Below are positions 28,927-34,611 of a DNA stretch of 34,611 nucleotides, piece by piece; within the stretch, counting starts at the first letter, position 1; each line of letters starts with the position of its first letter. The position numbers and the translations under genes were made by a program. This stretch comes from Alphaproteobacteria bacterium (lineage in GTDB: Bacteria; Pseudomonadota; Alphaproteobacteria; Rhodobacterales; Rhodobacteraceae), in assembly GCA_016869835.1 (NCBI GenBank), contig VGDH01000019.1, positions 1-34,611 on the forward strand. The letters run 5' to 3'. The notes beneath the pieces are model-generated. The model was not told the DNA's origin and did not search any database. It was given only the letters and a program-made list of their open reading frames with translations.

Positions 28927-29130
28927 CTAGAACAGACGACGAGAGGCGCGGGACATCTTCCGCGCCTTTTTTGTAAGCTCTTGCCCGGCCTGCGCCTGCT
29001 GGCGATCGGCCTCCGAAGGAGCTTCGCCGCCCCTACCCCGATTGGCCACAAAACTGATGCCGCCATCAATGGCGCGGCTCATCAACCGGCCCAGCAAGCA
29101 GCCGATCAACTGCTGAATGATCCTGTCCAT
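28927..29130 (-). CDS. Small uncharacterised protein (67 aa)
   Basis: MDRIIQQLIGCLLGRLMSRAIDGGISFVANRGRGGEAPSEADRQQAQAGQELTKKARKMSRASRRLF; co-oriented directly after scpB. Confidence 0.65.
   Translation of the reverse strand: MDRIIQQLIGCLLGRLMSRAIDGGISFVANRGRGGEAPSEADRQQAQAGQELTKKARKMSRASRRLF
28945..28972 (+). terminator. Rho-independent terminator of the folate/corrinoid cluster
   Basis: GGCGCGG-GACATCTT-CCGCGCC then TTTTTT; overlaps the 3' coding end of the minus-strand small ORF. Confidence 0.85.
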
Positions 29131-29136
29131 AATGCC

Positions 29137-29781
29137 TTAGTCCTCAAAAAGTTCGCTTTGACCAGTTCTGGCTTCTTCTTCCTCGTCGGATGTGGGGCCG
29201 CCGATCCCCATCGGTAAGGGCCGGCTGTCCAAAAGCCCCGCCGCCCGCAATTCCTTGAGCCCGGGCAGATCGCGGGCGGACTCCAGCCCGAAGTGATCGA
29301 GAAAATGCTCGGTCACCACAAAGGTCACTGGTCGCCCCGGCGTCATCCGACGGCGGCCAAGGCGGATCCAGTCCAGTTCCATCAAGAGATCAATCGTGCC
29401 GCGTGACACGGCCACTCCCCGAATCTCTTCGATCTCGGCACGGGTCACCGGCTGATGATAGGCCACGATCGCCAGCGTCTCGATCGCAGCGCGCGAGAGT
29501 TTCTTCTGTTCGACATGTTCCTTCTGCATCAGAAAGCCCAGATCGCCCGCCGTGCGGAACGCATAGGCATCGCCCACCTTGACGATCTGCACCCCACGCC
29601 CCTCATATCGACGGCGCAGCGTGACCAGCGCCTCGGCCGGGTCACAGCCATGCGGCATGCGTGCCACGAGTTCGGCCAAGGTCACTGGCTCGGCGCTGGC
29701 AAACATGATCGCCTCTACCATCCGTTCCTGTTCGCCCATCGGGGGCGCTTCGAACAGGGATTGCTCGATGGGCTCGCTCAT
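29137..29781 (-). CDS. scpB: Segregation and condensation protein B
   Basis: VEAIMFASAEPVTLAELVARMP, RAAIETLAIVAYHQPVTRAEIEEIRGVAVSRGTIDLLMELDWIR. Confidence 0.95.
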   Translation of the reverse strand: MSEPIEQSLFEAPPMGEQERMVEAIMFASAEPVTLAELVARMPHGCDPAEALVTLRRRYEGRGVQIVKVGDAYAFRTAGDLGFLMQKEHVEQKKLSRAAIETLAIVAYHQPVTRAEIEEIRGVAVSRGTIDLLMELDWIRLGRRRMTPGRPVTFVVTEHFLDHFGLESARDLPGLKELRAAGLLDSRPLPMGIGGPTSDEEEEARTGQSELFED

Positions 29782-30578
29782 GGGCCATCCGCCTTTCGGA
29801 TCAGGATCGGGGCAAAGGTCTCGCCCTGCTTCAAACGGATCTGGCCGCGCTTGGCCATTTCAAGGACGGCCGCGAAATGCGACGCGGTGGCCGAGCGCCG
29901 CCGGGCAGGCGATGAGTCCCAGCCTTCGGGCAGGAACGAGATGAGATCCGACCATTCACCCGCATAGCCCAAAAGGTCGCGCATGCGTTCAAGCGCCTGT
30001 TCCATCGTATAGACATCTTGCCGATCAGAGGCATAAGGGCGAAACTCGTCGCGCGTCCGGATCCGGGCATAGGCACGCATCAGGTCCAGAAGCGTCGCCT
30101 CATAGGTGACATCGCGGTTATGGGTGATCGCTTCGGGCAGGCCACGGGCAAAGAAATCGCGCCCCACCTGGTCCCGGGCCATAAGCCGGGCCGCAGCTTC
30201 GCGCATGGCTTGCAAGCGTTCCAGCTGAAACGCCAGATGGGCCGCCAGATCCTCGGCACTTGGCCCCTCTTCGCCCGGTTCGGGCGGCAAGAGGAGGCGG
30301 GATTTCAAAAAGGCCAGCCAGGCCGCCATCACCAGATAATCAGCCGCAAGTTCGATCCGCAGCGCCGCCGCCTTGCGCACGAAGTCAAGATACTGCTCGG
30401 CCAATTGCAGCACCGAGATTTTCCGCAGATCGACCTTTTGCGTGCGTGACAGCGTCAAGAGCAGGTCAAGCGGCCCTTCGAACCCGTCGACATCGACAAT
30501 CAGCGCCTCGGCCTCCAGCCGGTCGGCAGGGGCCAGACGCTCGCTTGCGCCCCAATCCTCTGATCCGGTTTCAGCCAT
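29778..30578 (-). CDS. scpA: Segregation and condensation protein A
   Basis: VDGFEGPLDLLLTLSRTQKVDLRKISVLQLAEQYLDFV; start ATG 30578 overlaps nagZ stop. Confidence 0.94.
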   Translation of the reverse strand: MAETGSEDWGASERLAPADRLEAEALIVDVDGFEGPLDLLLTLSRTQKVDLRKISVLQLAEQYLDFVRKAAALRIELAADYLVMAAWLAFLKSRLLLPPEPGEEGPSAEDLAAHLAFQLERLQAMREAAARLMARDQVGRDFFARGLPEAITHNRDVTYEATLLDLMRAYARIRTRDEFRPYASDRQDVYTMEQALERMRDLLGYAGEWSDLISFLPEGWDSSPARRRSATASHFAAVLEMAKRGQIRLKQGETFAPILIRKADGP

Positions 30579-31587
30579 AAAGCGCACCCTGCCCCATGCG
30601 GACAAGGTCAGCTTCCAGCGCGGCAATGTCAACCGGGCTATGGCCCTTGCGCAAGGCAAGCGCGGCTGTGGCCCGGGCGCGGGCAGCGGTAGTCAGTTCA
30701 CCCGCCTCGCGCGCGACCTGCCCCATCTCGGCCATGTCGCCTTTGCAATGCAGCGCAATATCGCAACCCGCCGCCATGGCGCGGCGCGTGCGCATTCCTA
30801 GATCCCCCGACAGCGCCTGCATGTTGAGATCATCGGTCATCAACAGACCCTGAAACCCGATTTCCTGCCGGATCACGTCGATCATCACGGGCGATTGGGT
30901 GGCGGGACGGTCGGCGTCATAGGCGGCGAAAATGATATGGGCGGTCATCGCCATCGGCAGATCTGCCAGCGCGCGGAACGGGGCAAAATCCTGGGCGGCA
31001 AGCTCCTCACGGCTGGCGGTGACCGTTGGCAGATCGTGATGGGCGTCAGCGGTGGCCCGGCCATGGCCGGGCAAATGCTTGACCACGGGCAAGACGCCTG
31101 CGGCCAGATGCGCCTTGGCCACCGCCAGCGCGCGTTCGCACACCTGTGCAACCGTCTCGCCATAGCAGCGGTTGCGCAGGAAGGGGTGGGTCTCGGGGCT
31201 CGCGATATCGGCAACGGGCGCGCAATTGGCATCAATCCCCACTGCGCGCAACTCTTCCGCGATGATGCGGGCGCGCAGACCAAGCACCCGCGCCGCATCC
31301 GCCCCCGCCGCCTTTGCCGCATCCAAAGGCGGCGACCATTCGCGCCAATGCGGCGCGCGCATCCGCTGCACCCGCCCGCCTTCTTGGTCAATCAGGATCG
31401 GCGCATCACGCCCCACTGCCTCGCGCAAATCAGCGGTCAGGCGGCGAAGCTGATCCGGGGTTTCGATGTTGCGGGCAAAGAGGATAAAGCCGAATGGATC
31501 GGTGTCGCGGAAAAAGGCGCGCTCATCCGCCGACAGGATCGCAGCCGCACAGCCGAAAATCGCGGCCAGACGGCCGGTCTCGCTCAT
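30571..31587 (-). CDS. nagZ: Beta-N-acetylhexosaminidase
   Basis: LFARNIETPDQLRRLTADLREAVGRDAPILIDQEGGRVQRM, VKHLPGHGRATADAHHDLP. Confidence 0.95.
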   Translation of the reverse strand: MSETGRLAAIFGCAAAILSADERAFFRDTDPFGFILFARNIETPDQLRRLTADLREAVGRDAPILIDQEGGRVQRMRAPHWREWSPPLDAAKAAGADAARVLGLRARIIAEELRAVGIDANCAPVADIASPETHPFLRNRCYGETVAQVCERALAVAKAHLAAGVLPVVKHLPGHGRATADAHHDLPTVTASREELAAQDFAPFRALADLPMAMTAHIIFAAYDADRPATQSPVMIDVIRQEIGFQGLLMTDDLNMQALSGDLGMRTRRAMAAGCDIALHCKGDMAEMGQVAREAGELTTAARARATAALALRKGHSPVDIAALEADLVRMGQGALYG

Positions 31588-32447
31588 CTCTGGACGACCG
31601 GGATGCAGGTGGCGTTTTCAGCCAGCATCGCGGTGCAGAAGCGGCGAGTGTCATCGTCGGTCGCAAAGCCATGGGCGCGCAGGCGGAAGAAGGTCTTGCC
31701 GCCGCTTTGTGCGGGCTGGATCACCAGCGACTTCCCGGCCATCAGATCGGTAAAGCTGCCGGTCAGGCGCTGCCATTCGCCGCGCGCCTCATCCTGATTG
31801 TCAAAGGCCCCCAGCTGCACCAGAAGCGTGCCAGCGGTCAGCGTTTCCGGATCAATCTCGGCCACTGCCGGGGCCAGCGTCGGGGTGACATTGTCGACAC
31901 CGCTGACCACGGACCCTTCGGTCACCAGCGCCGGGCTGTCAAGCCCCAAAGCTTCGGCCAAGGCGGCGGCGACGGCATCTTCCTGCGTTGCCGGCAGGGC
32001 TGGAGCCGCCACCTCGGGCGCAACGGGTTCAACCGGGGCAAGCGCGGGGGCAATGGCCACCACATTATTACCACCCACCGGATCAAGCGGCTGAAGCCCC
32101 GCCTGATCCTCTTCGGCCAGATCCATCGGGCGCGGGGCAAGCGTCAGGGTTTCGGGAAGCGGCAAGGCAGTTCCTGCAGCCGCCACGGCATTCACCGAAA
32201 GGCCCTGATGCAGCGTCTGCGAACCGCCGGGGTTCGAGGGGGCAAGACGCATCGGATCAGCCACCGCGCGGATCACTGGCACCCCGGCCACATCGCGCAC
32301 CGCAAGCTGATAGGCCCAAACCGCCCCGCCGATCACCAGCGCCACAGAAAGCGCCGCACCCCCAATATGTCCAAACCGCCCGAACCGATGCCCGGAACCG
32401 GCGGGCAGATAGCCGCCGTCAAACTGATCATAATCCAGATCCGCCAT
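31584..32447 (-). CDS. SPOR-domain protein
   Basis: One TM near N-term (ALSVALVIGGAVWAYQLAV), C-term TLLVQLGAFDNQDEARGEWQRLTG...FRLRAHGFATDDDTRRFCTAM. Confidence 0.9.
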   Translation of the reverse strand: MADLDYDQFDGGYLPAGSGHRFGRFGHIGGAALSVALVIGGAVWAYQLAVRDVAGVPVIRAVADPMRLAPSNPGGSQTLHQGLSVNAVAAAGTALPLPETLTLAPRPMDLAEEDQAGLQPLDPVGGNNVVAIAPALAPVEPVAPEVAAPALPATQEDAVAAALAEALGLDSPALVTEGSVVSGVDNVTPTLAPAVAEIDPETLTAGTLLVQLGAFDNQDEARGEWQRLTGSFTDLMAGKSLVIQPAQSGGKTFFRLRAHGFATDDDTRRFCTAMLAENATCIPVVQR

Positions 32448-32520
32448 GCCTTGCCTCGCCTGTCCCGCGATACGTGCCGCCGGGATTATTTCTTTGCCTG
32501 CTCGATCCATGAGAGACGTC

Positions 32521-34266
32521 TCAGCGCATCTCCTCAACGGGTGTGACCCCCAAGATACCCAAACCGTTGCCAATCACAACGCCCGCCGCACGGGCCAGTG
32601 CGATTTTTGCCGCAGATGTTGCTGCATTGCCCGTCTGGAAGAATCGCAGGGATGGGTCATAGTTGCCCCGGTTCCACAATCCATGGAGTTCAGAGGCCAA
32701 TTCGTAAAGGTAGAAGGCCACCCGATGCGGCTCATTCCCGCGCGCCGCGATCTCGACGAGGCGCGGCCATTCGGCGATCTTGCGGGCAAGCGCAATTTCG
32801 GCCTCATGGGTCATCCCCGACAGGTCGACACCGGCCAGCGTGGCATCGTCACAGGCGATCCCCGCCTCACGCGCCTTGCGCAGCACCGAATTGATGCGGG
32901 CATTGGCATATTGCACATAGAACACCGGGTTGTCCTTGGACTGCTCCAGCACCTTGGCAAAGTCGAAATCCAGCGCCACGTCGTTCTTGCGCGTCAGCAT
33001 GATGAAGCGCGTCACATCCGCACCCGCCTCTTCCACCACATCGTGCAGGGTCACGAAGGTGCCCGCGCGTTTCGACATCTTGAAAGGCTCGCCGTTCTTG
33101 TAAAGCTTCACCAGCTGGATCAGCTTGATATCCAAAGGAACCTTGCCCCCCGAAAGCGCCGAGACGGCGGCCTTCATCCGCTTGACATAGCCGCCATGAT
33201 CGGCGCCGAAAATGTCGATCAGCGCATAAAAACCGCGCCGCACCTTGTTGTAATGATAGGCAATATCGGGCGCGAAATAGGTCCAGCTGCCATCAGACTT
33301 CTTGACCGGCCGGTCCACGTCATCCCCATGCGCGGTTGACCGGAACAACGTCTGCACGCGCGGCTCCCAATCATCGGGTTCCTTGCCCTTCGGGGGCTCA
33401 AGAACGCCTTCATAAATCAGGTCCATGCCCCGCAATGTCTCGATCGCGGCTTCAATCTCGCCCGTGCCGTAGAGTGCCTTCTCCGACGAGAACACATCCA
33501 TCTCGACGCCCAGAAGGCGAAGGTCGGACTTGATCTCTTCCATCATCAGTTCGGTCGCAAAACTGCGGACGTCCTGCAGCCAGACCGCCTCGGGCTGATC
33601 GAGCAAGCGGGTGCCGTATTTGGCCTTGAGCGCCTCACCCACCGGAATCAGGTAATCGCCCGGATAAAGCCCTTCGCGAATTTCGGGCTCAAGGCCGTTG
33701 GCCTCGCGGTAGCGTTCATAGGCCGACCGCGCCAGCACATCGACCTGCGCGCCGCCATCGTTGATGTAGTATTCGCGCGTCACGTCCCAGCCAGCAAAGG
33801 CCAGAAGATTTGACAGCGCATCGCCCACCACCGCGCCGCGCACATGGCCCACATGCATCGGGCCAGTGGGGTTGGCCGAGACGAATTCGACATTCACCCG
33901 CTGCCCCTGCCCCAGCGCAGATTTCCCATAAGTTCCGCCCGCTTGCAGCGCATCTGTCACAACACGCTGCCAGACCGGCAAGGCCAGCCGCAGGTTCAGA
34001 AACCCCGGCCCCGCAACTTCGGCCAAGCTGATCCGGGGGTCGGCCGAAAGCTTGCTGGCCAAAGCCTCGGCAATGACGCGCGGCTGCAGGCCTGCGGGCT
34101 TTGCCAGCACCATGGCCGCATTGGTCGCCATATCGCCATGCGCAGGATCGCGCGGGGGTTCCACGGCCACAGGCGTCAGGTCAAGCCCGGCGGGCAAGCT
34201 GCCCTCGGCAGCCATCTGGCCCAAAGCGTCGACGACCAGCGCACGAATTTCGGCGAAGAGGTTCAT
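32521..34266 (-). CDS. argS: Arginyl-tRNA synthetase
   Basis: [59 protein letters not shown]. Confidence 0.97.
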   Translation of the reverse strand: MNLFAEIRALVVDALGQMAAEGSLPAGLDLTPVAVEPPRDPAHGDMATNAAMVLAKPAGLQPRVIAEALASKLSADPRISLAEVAGPGFLNLRLALPVWQRVVTDALQAGGTYGKSALGQGQRVNVEFVSANPTGPMHVGHVRGAVVGDALSNLLAFAGWDVTREYYINDGGAQVDVLARSAYERYREANGLEPEIREGLYPGDYLIPVGEALKAKYGTRLLDQPEAVWLQDVRSFATELMMEEIKSDLRLLGVEMDVFSSEKALYGTGEIEAAIETLRGMDLIYEGVLEPPKGKEPDDWEPRVQTLFRSTAHGDDVDRPVKKSDGSWTYFAPDIAYHYNKVRRGFYALIDIFGADHGGYVKRMKAAVSALSGGKVPLDIKLIQLVKLYKNGEPFKMSKRAGTFVTLHDVVEEAGADVTRFIMLTRKNDVALDFDFAKVLEQSKDNPVFYVQYANARINSVLRKAREAGIACDDATLAGVDLSGMTHEAEIALARKIAEWPRLVEIAARGNEPHRVAFYLYELASELHGLWNRGNYDPSLRFFQTGNAATSAAKIALARAAGVVIGNGLGILGVTPVEEMR

Positions 34267-34368
34267 GTGATCAAATCCTTTGCTTGGCCACAGGCCATGC
34301 CAGAGGCTTGCTCATTGGTCAAGCCAGGCACCATGGCCGCACGCGCAAGCCCCCAGTTCAGCCCCAGT

Positions 34369-34611
34369 TCAGCCCCGGCTCAGCCGCGCCCTCAGCGCAG
34401 TTTCCACGGCGGGCGGCACGAATTTCGACACATCGCCCCCCAGCCGGGCAATCTCCTTGACCAGCTTCGAGGCAATCGCCTGCCGCCGGGCATCGGCCAT
34501 GAGAAAGACCGTCTCGATGCTGGAGTCCATCGCACGGTTCATGCCAACCATCTGGAATTCATATTCAAAATCGGCCACCGCCCGCAGGCCGCGAATGATA
34601 ACCCCTGCCCC
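34369..34611 (-). CDS. coaD: Phosphopantetheine adenylyltransferase, C-terminal part (runs off right edge)
   Basis: [66 protein letters not shown]. Confidence 0.93.
   Translation of the reverse strand, partial: GAGVIIRGLRAVADFEYEFQMVGMNRAMDSSIETVFLMADARRQAIASKLVKEIARLGGDVSKFVPPAVETALRARLSRG

Overview
The window reads as a high-GC alphaproteobacterial chromosome segment, most like Rhodobacterales by gene order and protein character. It is mostly housekeeping genes: aroK-aroB, xerD, CorC-like, argS, nagZ-scpA-scpB, rlmE-ppx and coaD. Accessory parts are: (i) a C1/methylamine block at the left edge, with an MttB-superfamily methyltransferase overlapping a dimethylglycine/sarcosine dehydrogenase-like gene that carries a frameshift, and a divergent LysR regulator; (ii) an IS6/IS3 remnant zone next to tRNA-Thr(TGT); (iii) a CAP-domain + RTX protein; (iv) an envelope locus (LpxD-like, ACP, KAS, L,D-transpeptidase, Tat-exported M15/DUF882-like protein); (v) a second C1 cluster (virulence-factor-family small protein, MetF-like, methyl-THF:corrinoid methyltransferase-like). 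The most notable non-obvious signals are an intergenic region at about 18.06-18.40 kb that looks like one or two small-RNA genes, an inverted repeat at the start of the CAP-RTX gene, an in-frame amber codon in a DUF853/HerA-like ATPase, and several small or unassigned conserved-looking proteins. I found no clearly new defence or mobile system. All calls come from reading the sequence and supplied ORFs; no database search was run.
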